Part shown: positions 1 to 7,540 of the stretch, in pieces
Layout of the letters: each line of letters begins with the position of its first letter
How positions within the stretch are numbered: the first letter of the stretch is position 1
Assembly: GCA_927911475.1 (NCBI GenBank)
Contig: CAKMPP010000073.1
Span: 1 to 20,960, forward strand
Direction: 5' to 3'
Length of the DNA: 20,960 bases
Source of the DNA: an uncultured Solobacterium sp.
Lineage (GTDB): Bacteria > Bacillota_I > Bacilli_A > Erysipelotrichales > Erysipelotrichaceae
Position numbers and translations under genes: made by a program
The notes under the pieces: generated by a model
Seen by the model: only the letters and a program-made list of their open reading frames with translations
Told to the model about the DNA's origin: nothing
The model's database searches: none

Positions 1-969
1 TAACGCGACATACTCACGAATCATTGCACTAGGCCAGAAGTAGAATGCGATAGGAGCACCGATGCCAATTGCTGGAATGTTTAATGAACGACATAGTAGA
101 AGTGCACGATAAACATGGAAGTTGGAAGTAACTACCGCAATACGCATGCGACCACTTCTACGCTTGATAATTTCATAGGAATTACGCATGTTTTCAAATG
201 TATTGACACTTTTATCTTCTAAAATGATTTGATGGTTCTTTATTCCCTTATCGATAAGGTATGTATGCATGGCCTCTGCTTCGGATACCTTTTCATCAGC
301 ACCTTGGCCACCAGAGACAACAATATAACAAGATGATACTGATTTGTTAAATACACGAATTGCTTTATCAAGTCGATTGGCAAGCAGTTTTGTTGGTGTT
401 AAACCATCAATTAATCCAGCACCTAGAACAACGATATAGTCAAAATCAACATGTCTTGGAAGCACTTGAATAAATACGGAATAAAACATAAATGCGACGA
501 ATACAAGTGAGATATATAAGACACTAAATCCAAATCCCATTTTAAGTAGAGTTGGAAAATCTTGTATTAGATGAATCGAATGATCTATATAGTTGTTAAC
601 AGCCACTATCATTGAAGTTATGAAATAAAATTCGCCAACTAAGATAAAGATTCCAAACGCTATGGATAGGAAACTTGTAATATGAAACCCTTCCTTAAGA
701 AGCATCTGTACACTATTTACCATCAATAAGAATGGAATGATAAATATCAAGAACATAAAGGTGGTGACAAATATACTGGAATATATAGTCGCAATCCTAG
801 ATATACCTGAATACTGCACAGAGAAAACAAAGAGTGCAAATAGTAGGATTAATAAAAATACTGCATTACGAAAGCGTCTAGAATCTTTGAAAAAGGAGTA
901 TAAGAATAATGCTAGGGAAATAATCACTAGGAATTCAGGTGTAAGAATATAATTCATGAATGTAAACAT
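1..969 (-). CDS. YdcF/DUF218-family membrane protein (3' end cut by window)
   Basis: The minus strand is open from about 969 to the window edge, giving at least 323 residues with no stop. The first ~170 residues are strongly hydrophobic and contain about five likely membrane segments. They are followed by a DUF218 domain: a strand reading DYIVVLGAGL, then LANRLDKAI, a VVSGGQGADE loop with SEAEAM, the NTFENM motif and VTSNFHVYRA. In this family (YdcF, ElyC, SanA) these motifs build a Rossmann-like pocket with conserved acidic and His residues. ElyC and SanA are linked to cell-envelope integrity, but the reaction is not established. The start is uncertain: ATG at 969 and ATG at 957 are both possible and neither has a clear Shine-Dalgarno; stops lie just upstream. 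It is divergent from the cysS leader. Family is confident, function unknown. Confidence 0.8.
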   Translation of the reverse strand, partial: MFTFMNYILTPEFLVIISLALFLYSFFKDSRRFRNAVFLLILLFALFVFSVQYSGISRIATIYSSIFVTTFMFLIFIIPFLLMVNSVQMLLKEGFHITSFLSIAFGIFILVGEFYFITSMIVAVNNYIDHSIHLIQDFPTLLKMGFGFSVLYISLVFVAFMFYSVFIQVLPRHVDFDYIVVLGAGLIDGLTPTKLLANRLDKAIRVFNKSVSSCYIVVSGGQGADEKVSEAEAMHTYLIDKGIKNHQIILEDKSVNTFENMRNSYEIIKRRSGRMRIAVVTSNFHVYRALLLCRSLNIPAIGIGAPIAFYFWPSAMIREYVAL

Positions 970-1036
970 AGCAAAATAGTAACATGAATAAAAGTATCTG
1001 TGTGTGAATAATATTAAAAACAGCTTAGTATTCTAC

Positions 1037-1065
1037 TTTTAAGCTTCCTAGAATTACGGTATAAT
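1037..1065 (+). promoter_or_regulatory. Putative promoter of the cysS T-box transcript
   Basis: A perfect TATAAT lies at 1060–1065, a few bases before the T-box stem I. The −35 region 17 bp upstream (TTTTAA, 1037–1042) is poor. The position fits the start of the leader RNA. Confidence 0.45.
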
Positions 1066-1071
1066 CAAATA

Positions 1072-1286
1072 AACCGTTGATTGGAAATAGTACTACAATA
1101 TACCGGCTTAAGAGAGAGGCACATTTGGTGAGAGTGCTTTGGCAGATGGTGTTGATGGGAATGCCTCCGAGAGGGTCTTCTTGATATGTAGAGAAGGACG
1201 TTGCACTAATGTTATCAGTGAAATTCTAAAGAGTGGATACGCATAGCGTCTTTTTAAGAAAGACGCTTTTTTACAGGAGGAAGAAT
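1072..1286 (+). promoter_or_regulatory. T-box leader (tRNA-Cys sensing) upstream of cysS
   Basis: The ~210-nt leader has the parts of a T-box riboswitch. Stem I carries the AGTA half of the specifier loop (1089–1092) and, on the 3' side, GAA followed by the triplet TGC (1159–1164), a cysteine codon. The helix below is supported by TTGG (1081–1084) pairing with CCGA (1167–1170). The distal AGAGAG…GGTG element is present at about 1111–1130. The T-box proper reads AGAGTGGATACGC, with TGGA at 1234–1237. TGGA pairs with the uncharged tRNA 3' end, and its last A matches the U73 discriminator of tRNA-Cys. A terminator follows at once. Uncharged tRNA-Cys should favour antitermination and cysS expression. 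Specifier, discriminator pairing and downstream gene all agree, so the assignment is strong. Confidence 0.9.
1246..1272 (+). terminator. T-box regulated terminator
   Basis: GCGTCTTT (1246–1253) pairs perfectly with AAAGACGC (1259–1266) around a 5-nt loop, followed by six T. The 5' arm starts directly after the T-box TGGA element, so terminator and antiterminator are mutually exclusive. Confidence 0.88.
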
Positions 1287-2621
1287 ATGATCAGATTGTA
1301 TAATACAAAGACTTTACAAATCGAAGAGTTCAAGCCAATTCACGAAGGACACGTGGACATGTATGTGTGTGGACCAACTGTGTATAACTATGCACATATC
1401 GGTAATGCACGACCAATGATTGTGTTTGATGTGTTGAAGCGTTTATTTGAAGCAGAAGGATATAGCGTTACGTATGTATCTAACTTTACAGATGTTGATG
1501 ACAAGATCATTAAGAAAGCTGCCGAAGAAAATACAACAGAAGCAGTGATTGCACAGCGATACATTGATGCATACCAGGAAGTACGTACATTACTCAATAC
1601 AGAACTTCCAGATATTACACCACGTGTTACAGAAACAATGGATAAGATTATTGACTTCATCGACAAACTTGTTAAGACAGGTCATGCCTATGAAGCAAAT
1701 GGGGATGTATATTTCTCTGTTGAATCTGTACCAACATATGGTGAGATTTCTCATCAGCACTTGGACCAACTAGAGGCTGGTGCACGTATTGAAACAAATG
1801 ACCAAAAGAAAAATCCATATGACTTTGCATTATGGAAGAAGACAGATATGGGTATCAAGTGGAATTCTCCATGGGGAGAGGGTCGTCCAGGTTGGCATAC
1901 GGAATGTGTTGTCATGATCAACGATAATATCGGTGATTGCATCGATATTCACGGTGGTGGTATGGACTTGAAGTTCCCTCACCACGAAAATGAAGCTGCT
2001 CAACAAGAAGCTATGCATGGCAATACACTCGCTAACTATTGGGTGCATAATGCCATGGTAAATATCGATGGACAGAAGATGTCTAAGTCATTAGGTAATA
2101 CAATGTGGGCAAAGGATGTTGTGTTATCTTTAGGTACAAATCTAACAAGATGGTTAGTATCTTCAGTACATTATCGTAAGGAATTAAACTTCTCTGATGA
2201 GACAATCGAAACTGCACGCAAGGAATTGGATAAGGTATTAACACCACTCAAGCAGGCATATATCAAAGCTGCACTTGCGGATTATGTCATGGGTGATGAT
2301 TATGACAAGGAATCTTATCGTGCATTCTTGGATTGTCTGGACGATGATATGAATACACCAAATGCGTATGCGGTTATCTTTGAAACTGTGAAGAAGTTAA
2401 ATCAAACTTTACGTCAAAGAGAGATTGACTTTGCACAGTTAGCTCTCTACAGCAACGCTGTGGAAAAGATGTTGAATGTATTGGGTATTGTTGTGGATAA
2501 ACCGGTGATAGGTGAAACTGAGAAAGAATTATTTGCGAAGTGGAATCAAGCTAAGGCAGATAAAGACTTCGATAGTGCGGATAAATATCGTAATGAATTA
2601 GCAGAAAAGGGTTTATTGTAA
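1287..2621 (+). CDS. cysS: Cysteinyl-tRNA synthetase
   Basis: A class I aminoacyl-tRNA synthetase of 444 residues that activates cysteine with ATP and charges tRNA-Cys in the cytoplasm. The catalytic signatures are visible: HIGN at residues 37–40 and KMSKS at 264–268. The zinc site that selects cysteine is present as Cys28, Cys207, and His232 and Glu236 within PHHENE. The C-terminal tRNA-binding helices follow and the protein is slightly shorter than the E. coli enzyme. The ATG at 1287 is chosen because AGGAGG lies at 1275–1280. A longer frame from GTG 1233 would begin inside the T-box antiterminator and is rejected. The gene is first in an apparent operon with mrnC, rlmB and sigH, controlled by the Cys T-box. 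cysE, often just upstream in Firmicutes, is not here. Confidence 0.97.
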   Translation: MIRLYNTKTLQIEEFKPIHEGHVDMYVCGPTVYNYAHIGNARPMIVFDVLKRLFEAEGYSVTYVSNFTDVDDKIIKKAAEENTTEAVIAQRYIDAYQEVRTLLNTELPDITPRVTETMDKIIDFIDKLVKTGHAYEANGDVYFSVESVPTYGEISHQHLDQLEAGARIETNDQKKNPYDFALWKKTDMGIKWNSPWGEGRPGWHTECVVMINDNIGDCIDIHGGGMDLKFPHHENEAAQQEAMHGNTLANYWVHNAMVNIDGQKMSKSLGNTMWAKDVVLSLGTNLTRWLVSSVHYRKELNFSDETIETARKELDKVLTPLKQAYIKAALADYVMGDDYDKESYRAFLDCLDDDMNTPNAYAVIFETVKKLNQTLRQREIDFAQLALYSNAVEKMLNVLGIVVDKPVIGETEKELFAKWNQAKADKDFDSADKYRNELAEKGLL

Positions 2622-2995
2622 TGAACCCATTAGAATGTAATGGTAGAACACTAGCCTTTCTTGGTGATGCGGTTTGGTCTCTTGCGGTACGTGACTTCTT
2701 GGTTCAAGAAGGGCAGGGCAAAGGAAAGATGCTACAAAAGCTAAGTATTTCCTTTGTTTCCGCAAAATCACAAGCAAGATTCTATTCGCTTCTTCATGAG
2801 GAAAACTTCTTTACTGAAGAGGAAGAAGCGACGTATCGTCGTGGGCGTAATGGGAATACAGGTAGTGTTCCAAACAATACAGATGTTGTGACATATCGTA
2901 TGTCGACAGGATTTGAGGCAATCTTAGGTGCTTTATATCTTGAAAATAATCAAGAAAGAATAAGACAGATTTGGGACAAAGTACGGACACTTTAG
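2621..2995 (+). CDS. mrnC: Mini-ribonuclease III
   Basis: A 124-residue RNase III catalytic domain without a dsRNA-binding domain, the hallmark of Mini-III. In Bacillus subtilis this enzyme performs 23S rRNA 3'/5' maturation. The RNase III signature is read as FLGDAVW (Asp16) near the N-terminus, and the second acidic metal ligand lies in GFEAILGALYL (Glu99). The ATG overlaps the last base of the cysS stop codon (TAATG), which implies translational coupling. The position between cysS and rlmB is the standard Firmicutes arrangement and supports the call. Confidence 0.94.
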   Translation: MNPLECNGRTLAFLGDAVWSLAVRDFLVQEGQGKGKMLQKLSISFVSAKSQARFYSLLHEENFFTEEEEATYRRGRNGNTGSVPNNTDVVTYRMSTGFEAILGALYLENNQERIRQIWDKVRTL

Positions 2996-3006
2996 GGAGG
3001 ACTTCT

Positions 3007-3723
3007 ATGGCACAATTTGTGTACGGGAAAAATGTTGTAAAACAGATGTTGATGGATAACTCCAAGATCAAACAGATTTACATGTCAGTAGACGATAGGG
3101 ATGTAGAACAGTTGGCTAGAAAACAACGAGTACAACTCAAAAGAGTAGATAAGAAGACATTAACACAGATGACAAAGACAGATCGTCATCAAGGTGTTGT
3201 GGCTGAAGTTGACCCATATCGTCTATATAGTGTGGATGAAATCGTGCAGAGTGTTTCCGAGGATGGTAAGGGTCTTATCATCATGTTAGATGAATTAGAA
3301 GATCCACATAACTTGGGAGCGATATTACGTACAGCCGATGCGATCGGTGCTACTGGTGTCATCTTTAAGAAGACCAATGCAGTAGGCTTAACGCCTACCG
3401 TTGCCAAGGTTAGTGCTGGTGCAATTGATACAGTGAAATGTGCTTCTGTAACCAATCTTTCCAGAACGCTAGAAGACCTACAGAAAAAAGGTTGGTGGGC
3501 TGTTGGAACGGATATGGATGGACAGGACTATCGTTCTGTAAAGTATGATTTCAATACTGTATTGATTATTGGAAATGAAGGTAAGGGTATCTCAAGACTC
3601 CTGCGTGAGAAATGTGACTTTGTGGTATCACTACCAATGAGAGGAAAGATTGAATCGTTGAATGCGGCGGTATCTGCTGGTATTCTATTGTATTCGATTT
3701 ACAACATGCGTTTCCCACTATAG
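3007..3723 (+). CDS. rlmB: 23S rRNA (guanosine-2'-O-)-methyltransferase, RlmB/TrmH family
   Basis: A 238-residue SPOUT-class methyltransferase. Family members use S-adenosylmethionine to 2'-O-methylate a guanosine of 23S rRNA (G2251 in E. coli). An N-terminal substrate-binding region (VYGKNVVKQML to about residue 75) is followed by the SPOUT motifs: DPHNLGAILRTADAIG, then IIGNEGKGIS and LPMRGKIESLNAAVSAGI, which form the trefoil-knot cofactor site. ATG 3007 is chosen because AGGGAGGA stands just before it; an in-frame extension to 2971 lies inside mrnC and lacks a ribosome binding site. Context agrees with an rRNA modification gene. A TrmH-type tRNA target cannot be fully excluded from sequence alone. 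Confidence 0.93.
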   Translation: MAQFVYGKNVVKQMLMDNSKIKQIYMSVDDRDVEQLARKQRVQLKRVDKKTLTQMTKTDRHQGVVAEVDPYRLYSVDEIVQSVSEDGKGLIIMLDELEDPHNLGAILRTADAIGATGVIFKKTNAVGLTPTVAKVSAGAIDTVKCASVTNLSRTLEDLQKKGWWAVGTDMDGQDYRSVKYDFNTVLIIGNEGKGISRLLREKCDFVVSLPMRGKIESLNAAVSAGILLYSIYNMRFPL

Positions 3724-3735
3724 GGGGAGTGTTGT

Positions 3736-4344
3736 ATGGAAAAGGACAATCCGAGTGAACTATTATATATGTGCAGAATGGGTGATGCGCATGCGCAATA
3801 TCGCTTATTTGCACAGTATGAAGGTTTACTTACATCACTGGTGAATCAAACAATACAGGTATATCCACCAGTGAAGAACTATAAAGATGATTTATTGCAG
3901 GAGGCGCGTCTTGGTTTACTTGTAGCGATACATTGTTATCGGGAAGATAATCAAGCTAGTTTTAAGACCTTCTTGTGTATCATCGCAAAGAGAAGAGTTT
4001 GGAATGTCCTACGACAGCTTTCAACAATCGGAAGAAATGAAGGTACAGATGTACTGGCGTTAGATGCGATGATGAATGAAGATGAAACATTCTATGATGT
4101 TGTCGAACAACAAAATAAGATGTTTAATCCAGAATATTATTACCAGTATGTCGATGCTTTTAAACAAATGACACAAGGTATCATGTCATTATCAAAACGG
4201 GAAGTAGATGTAATGCGTTCTTGGTATGATGGGGATTGTTATGAAGAGGCGGCCCGGAATCAGAACTGTACTGTAAAGGCATATGATGGTCGTTTGCAGA
4301 GAGTACGAGCCAAAATTAAAGATTACATATATCATAATCAATGA
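3736..4344 (+). CDS. sigH: RNA polymerase sigma factor, SigH-like sigma-70 family
   Basis: A 202-residue alternative sigma factor. Region 2 covers about residues 25–95, with DDLLQEARLGLLVAIHCY and FKTFLCIIAKRRVWNVLRQLS as the core-binding and −10 recognition helices. Region 4 is near 148–198 and begins MSLSKREVDVMRSWYDG, followed by an HTH that would contact the −35 element. Size, domain order and position after mrnC–rlmB match SigH of Bacillus, which drives early sporulation and competence genes. In non-sporulating relatives similar factors act in competence, so the regulon here is open. The 12-bp gap to rlmB contains AGGGGGAG, an adequate RBS. The NYN-domain RNase gene (yacP/rae1) usually found between rlmB and sigH is absent. 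Confidence 0.82.
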   Translation: MEKDNPSELLYMCRMGDAHAQYRLFAQYEGLLTSLVNQTIQVYPPVKNYKDDLLQEARLGLLVAIHCYREDNQASFKTFLCIIAKRRVWNVLRQLSTIGRNEGTDVLALDAMMNEDETFYDVVEQQNKMFNPEYYYQYVDAFKQMTQGIMSLSKREVDVMRSWYDGDCYEEAARNQNCTVKAYDGRLQRVRAKIKDYIYHNQ

Positions 4345-4396
4345 TAAAACTTGACAGATAGTGTATGATAATAAAGTAAACTGAAACAGAAATAGT

Positions 4397-4441
4397 AAAT
4401 GCATGTCAGCGATGATTTGTCGATGGCATGCATTTTGTTGT
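4397..4441 (+). terminator. Intrinsic terminator after sigH
   Basis: AAATGCATG (4397–4405) pairs with CATGCATTT (4427–4435); T4406·G4426 and C4407·G4425 extend it to 11 bp around a 17-nt loop. The tract TTTTGTTGTTTT follows. It likely ends the cysS–sigH transcript. If a promoter exists upstream near 4351 (a TTGACA is there), it could instead act as an attenuator of the zinc operon. Confidence 0.65.
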
Positions 4442-4453
4442 TTTATAGAAGAT

Positions 4454-4484
4454 TTGAATATTCGCTCAAGTGTGCGTTTATAAA
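4454..4484 (+). promoter_or_regulatory. Candidate promoter of the zinc uptake operon
   Basis: TTGAAT (4454–4459) and TATAAA (4479–4484) are separated by 19 bp, downstream of the terminator and about 40 bp before znuA. Spacing is long. I saw no convincing Zur or AdcR palindrome. Confidence 0.3.
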
Positions 4485-4522
4485 AACAAACTGCTTCAGT
4501 AGAGTTTGAAAAGGAGAATAGT

Positions 4523-5524
4523 ATGAAACTCAAAAAACTAATGACAGGAGTACTTGCGGCATTCATGCTTGCAGGTTGTGCTCCAAAACAACAACAGAAC
4601 ACTACAAAATTAAAAATTGTAGCTACAACATTCCCACAATATGATTGGATCCGTGAGATTATCGGAAAAGACAATACAAATGTGGACTTACAATTATTGA
4701 TGAAGAATGGTGGAGATTTGCATAGTTATCAACCAACTGCAGGTGATATCGCAAACATCTCTGATGCTAATTTATTTGTATATGTTGGTGGTGAGTCTGA
4801 TGAATGGGTAGATGATGCGTTAGAAGAGAAAACCAACAAAGATATGAAAGTGATTAACATGATGCAGACACTTGGAGATGACATCGACGAAGAAGAGGAA
4901 GGTTTAGAAAAAGAAAGCGAAGACCACGACCACGATCATGATGATAAAGATCACGACCATGACCATGAAGAAATCGAATACGATGAACATGTTTGGTTAT
5001 CACTCAAACGTGCTCAAAAAATCGTAAAAGCAATTGCAGATGAATTAGTAGAATTAGATCCAACAAATGCGAAGAAGTACCAGGCAAATGCGGAAGCGTA
5101 TATCGCAAAGTTATCTGCTTTAGATAAGTCTTATGAATCAACAGTGAATACTGTAAAAGATAAAACTTGGATCTTTGCAGACCGTATGCCATTCCACTAT
5201 TTAGCAAAAGATTATGGTATTACAACATACGCCGCATTTAATGGTTGCTCAACAGAGACAAATGCAAGCTTTAATACAATTGTCACTCTTGCTAAGTACG
5301 CAGACGAGTTTGGTATCAACCATATTATGACAATTGAAGGTTCAGATCATAAACTTGCAAAAGCAGTTATTGAAAATACGGCAGAAAAGAATCAAGAAAT
5401 TCTAACATTAAATTCACTACAATCCGTTAGCCAATCAGATATTGACAAGGGACTAACTTACTATGGTGCAATGGAAGAGAATTTAAAGGTACTAGCACAA
5501 AGCTTTAACACGGAGGTTAAGTAA
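4523..5524 (+). CDS. znuA: Zinc ABC transporter substrate-binding lipoprotein (ZnuA/AdcA-like)
   Basis: A 333-residue cluster A-I metal-binding protein, lipid-anchored outside the membrane, that captures zinc and delivers it to the permease. The signal peptide ends in the lipobox LAGC with Cys19 as the lipidation site. Candidate metal ligands are His67 (GGDLHSY), His156 (DEHVW) and His225 (MPFHYLAKDYG), with an acidic or His residue from the EGSDHK segment near 272–276. Residues 122–150 form an acidic His/Asp-rich loop with repeated HDHD units, typical of zinc rather than manganese binders. The RBS is AAGGAG before ATG 4523. It is followed after one base by the ATPase gene, with the permease next, so an operon is clear. 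Manganese is less likely but not excluded. Confidence 0.93.
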   Translation: MKLKKLMTGVLAAFMLAGCAPKQQQNTTKLKIVATTFPQYDWIREIIGKDNTNVDLQLLMKNGGDLHSYQPTAGDIANISDANLFVYVGGESDEWVDDALEEKTNKDMKVINMMQTLGDDIDEEEEGLEKESEDHDHDHDDKDHDHDHEEIEYDEHVWLSLKRAQKIVKAIADELVELDPTNAKKYQANAEAYIAKLSALDKSYESTVNTVKDKTWIFADRMPFHYLAKDYGITTYAAFNGCSTETNASFNTIVTLAKYADEFGINHIMTIEGSDHKLAKAVIENTAEKNQEILTLNSLQSVSQSDIDKGLTYYGAMEENLKVLAQSFNTEVK

Positions 5525-5525
5525 G

Positions 5526-6209
5526 ATGACACATTTGATTACATGTAAAAATCTATCCGTTGGACATGAACGCATGAAAGTTGCGGGACCTTTTAACTTG
5601 GAAATCAACAGCGGAGATTATTTATGTGTAATCGGTGAGAATGGATCTGGTAAGTCCACATTCATGAAAACCATCTTAGGTTTAATCAGTCCAATTGAAG
5701 GAACGATTGAACATGATGAATCCTTCAATGCAAGAGAAATTGGTTACCTTGCACAACAGACTCAAGTCCAAAAAGATTTCCCATCTTCAGTTGAAGAAGT
5801 TGTTTTATCCGGCTTTGTAGGTCACTTAGAACATCGCTGGTTCTATAACAAGAAGGAAAAAGAACTTGCGAAAGAGTATATGGCTAAAACTGGCGTTGAT
5901 AAACTCGCAAAGCATTGTTACCGTGATTTATCTGGTGGACAACAACAGCGTACGTTACTAGCTAGAGCATTGTGCGCTGCTGATAAGATGATTTTATTAG
6001 ATGAACCAGCAGCAGGGCTTGATCCAGATGCAATGCAGTATATGTATGATTTAATTTCGAAGTTAAATAAAGAAGGCATGACAATCGTAATGATTACACA
6101 TGATGTACCCGCAGTGGTGCAGTATGCAAATCGCATTGTTCGCTTCGTGGATGGTAAAGTCAAAGAAATCTCCACAGATGAATATCGAAAGGTGGTGGAA
6201 GAATGCTAG
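5526..6209 (+). CDS. znuC: Zinc ABC transporter ATP-binding protein
   Basis: A 227-residue ABC ATPase that powers metal import on the cytoplasmic face. Walker A is GENGSGKST at 37–45, the Q-loop lies near Gln77 (GYLAQQTQ), the ABC signature LSGGQQQR at 135–142, Walker B MILLDEP at 155–161, the D-loop at AGLDP and the switch His in MITHD. This is the complete set for an active ATPase. It begins one base after znuA and its 3' end overlaps the permease start by 7 bases, so the three genes are translationally linked. Confidence 0.93.
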   Translation: MTHLITCKNLSVGHERMKVAGPFNLEINSGDYLCVIGENGSGKSTFMKTILGLISPIEGTIEHDESFNAREIGYLAQQTQVQKDFPSSVEEVVLSGFVGHLEHRWFYNKKEKELAKEYMAKTGVDKLAKHCYRDLSGGQQQRTLLARALCAADKMILLDEPAAGLDPDAMQYMYDLISKLNKEGMTIVMITHDVPAVVQYANRIVRFVDGKVKEISTDEYRKVVEEC

Positions 6210-7039
6210 CTGAATTACTACGCTATCTTGAATATCCTTTTGTAAGATATGCCATCGTTGCGGCGATGTTAATCTCACTATGTTCTGCACTTGTAGGTGT
6301 CATTCTTGTACTAAAGAGATATTCCTATATCGGTGATGGATTATCACACGTTGCCTTTGGCGCAATGTCGATCGCTCTTGTGCTTGGGATGATTCAACAA
6401 AAGATGTATCTTGTCTTTCCGATTACAACAGTAGCGGCAATCCTAATTCTAAAATCAGGACAAAATAAAAGAGTCCAAGGTGATGCGATTGTCGGCATGA
6501 TTTCGACTGGTGCACTCGCCCTTGGATATCTATTAATGAATCTATTCCCACCAACCGCAAATATTAGTGGTGATGTATGTAGCACACTCTTTGGCTCTAC
6601 ATCGATCTTGACACTTTCCAAAGCGGAGGTTTGGTTATGTGTGTTTGCTTCTATCATCGTTCTAATCATATTTGTGATGTTATATCCGAAGATTTTTGCG
6701 GTAACGTTTGATGAAAACTTCTCCAAGGCAATTGGTCTAAAGGCAAATCAGATTAATTTAATCTTGGCAGTTATCATTGCAGTTATCGTTGTTCTAGCAA
6801 TGAATCTTGTAGGTTCGTTATTGATTTCTGCATTAGTAATCTTCCCGGCATTATCTGTTATGCAGTTGTTTAAGAGTTTTAAAGCTGTGTTGATTGGGGC
6901 CGCAGTACTATCAGAAATCTGTACAGTTACAGGTATGCTTGTAGCAATTCTTTGCAGTACACCTGTAGGCGCTACGATTGTTACAGTAGATATTATTGCG
7001 TTTATTATCTGTTGGTTGATTCGTACAATGAAAGCGTAA
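6203..7039 (+). CDS. znuB: Zinc ABC transporter permease (ABC-3 family)
   Basis: A 278-residue integral membrane protein with about eight hydrophobic segments, the usual form of ABC-3 family permeases (ZnuB, AdcB, MntB). The family-typical stretch RYSYIGDGLSHVAFGAMS lies at residues 34–51, and the helix LVGSLLISALVIFPALSVMQ lies near 202–221. Two copies would form the channel served by the ZnuC-like ATPase. The ATG at 6203 overlaps the end of znuC by 7 bases. Metal specificity is inferred from the His-rich binding protein rather than from this sequence. Confidence 0.92.
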   Translation: MLAELLRYLEYPFVRYAIVAAMLISLCSALVGVILVLKRYSYIGDGLSHVAFGAMSIALVLGMIQQKMYLVFPITTVAAILILKSGQNKRVQGDAIVGMISTGALALGYLLMNLFPPTANISGDVCSTLFGSTSILTLSKAEVWLCVFASIIVLIIFVMLYPKIFAVTFDENFSKAIGLKANQINLILAVIIAVIVVLAMNLVGSLLISALVIFPALSVMQLFKSFKAVLIGAAVLSEICTVTGMLVAILCSTPVGATIVTVDIIAFIICWLIRTMKA

Positions 7040-7045
7040 GTAGTA

Positions 7046-7441
7046 ATGAAATATATTAAGAAGTTTGTCTTAATCTTTCTAAGTGTTGGAATCATTACAT
7101 TAGCCTTTCTATATACACATCAACCAAATGCAGTAAAACCAGAACTAAGTAAAGAGACAGTAGTGGACTATGATTTGTCTGTACTAAGTGGAAATGTTGT
7201 GTATTCGCAAGTATTCGCAATGATGACAAATCCAGAAGAATATGTGGATAAGACATTTAAGATTTCTGGAGTCTTTGCGCTAGGCAAAGATAAAGATGGT
7301 AATACGATGTATGGTTGTATTATCAAAGATGCGTTGGGTTGTTGCCAACAAGGCATTCAATTCCAATGGGAGGGAAATCATAAATATCCAGAGGATTATC
7401 CAGATTTAGGAACAGAGATTACAGTTGTAGGAACGTTTTAG
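7046..7441 (+). CDS. Small membrane-anchored protein of the zinc operon, probable 3' frameshift
   Basis: As read this is 131 residues: an N-terminal membrane anchor (about 5–22), then an extracytoplasmic domain with VYSQVFAMMTNPEEYVDKTFKI, GVFALGKDKDGNTMYGCIIK and DALGCCQQGIQFQWEG. I recall similar proteins next to zinc ABC transporters in other Firmicutes; an OB-like fold is plausible and the Cys-Cys pair could bind metal, but no function is established. The frame stops at a TAG directly after a T4 run (7436–7439). Dropping one T restores a continuation through …YQKDGNIVSLLLKNAEM… for 21 codons to TAA 7503–7505, inside the loop of the terminator, giving 152 residues. That continuation looks like real protein and ends where the operon ends. 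It starts 7 bp after the permease gene. Confidence 0.75.
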   Translation: MKYIKKFVLIFLSVGIITLAFLYTHQPNAVKPELSKETVVDYDLSVLSGNVVYSQVFAMMTNPEEYVDKTFKISGVFALGKDKDGNTMYGCIIKDALGCCQQGIQFQWEGNHKYPEDYPDLGTEITVVGTF

Positions 7442-7493
7442 TTATCAAAAGGATGGAAATATTGTTTCCTTATTATTAAAGAACGCAGAAATG

Positions 7494-7517
7494 AAGGTGG
7501 ATTAAACCCACCTTTTT
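7494..7517 (+). terminator. Terminator of the zinc operon
   Basis: AAGGTGG (7494–7500) pairs with CCACCTT (7508–7514) around a 7-nt loop, with five T through 7517. The stop of the frame-restored 7046 gene lies in the loop. Confidence 0.8.
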
Positions 7518-7540
7518 GTATGAAGTCTATTTTATCTGAT

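Noticed and set aside
737..952. Plus-strand 71-codon ORF
   Set aside because: It is antisense to the membrane part of the DUF218 gene, has no RBS and no protein-like features.
1233..1286. Upstream GTG extension of cysS by 18 codons
   Set aside because: It lies inside the T-box antiterminator and terminator, and the ATG at 1287 has AGGAGG at the right distance.
4351..4372. TTGACA with TATGATAAT as a promoter
   Set aside because: The two boxes are only 7–10 bp apart, too close for sigma-70 type promoters.
4192..4674. Minus-strand 160-codon ORF across the sigH–znuA gap
   Set aside because: It overlaps the ends of two clear genes and the terminator, and its hydrophobic stretches come from antisense AT-rich sequence.
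4915..4970. Repetitive GACCAC/GATCATGA tract as a possible tandem repeat or CRISPR-like array
   Set aside because: It is the coding sequence of the His/Asp metal-binding loop of the zinc lipoprotein.
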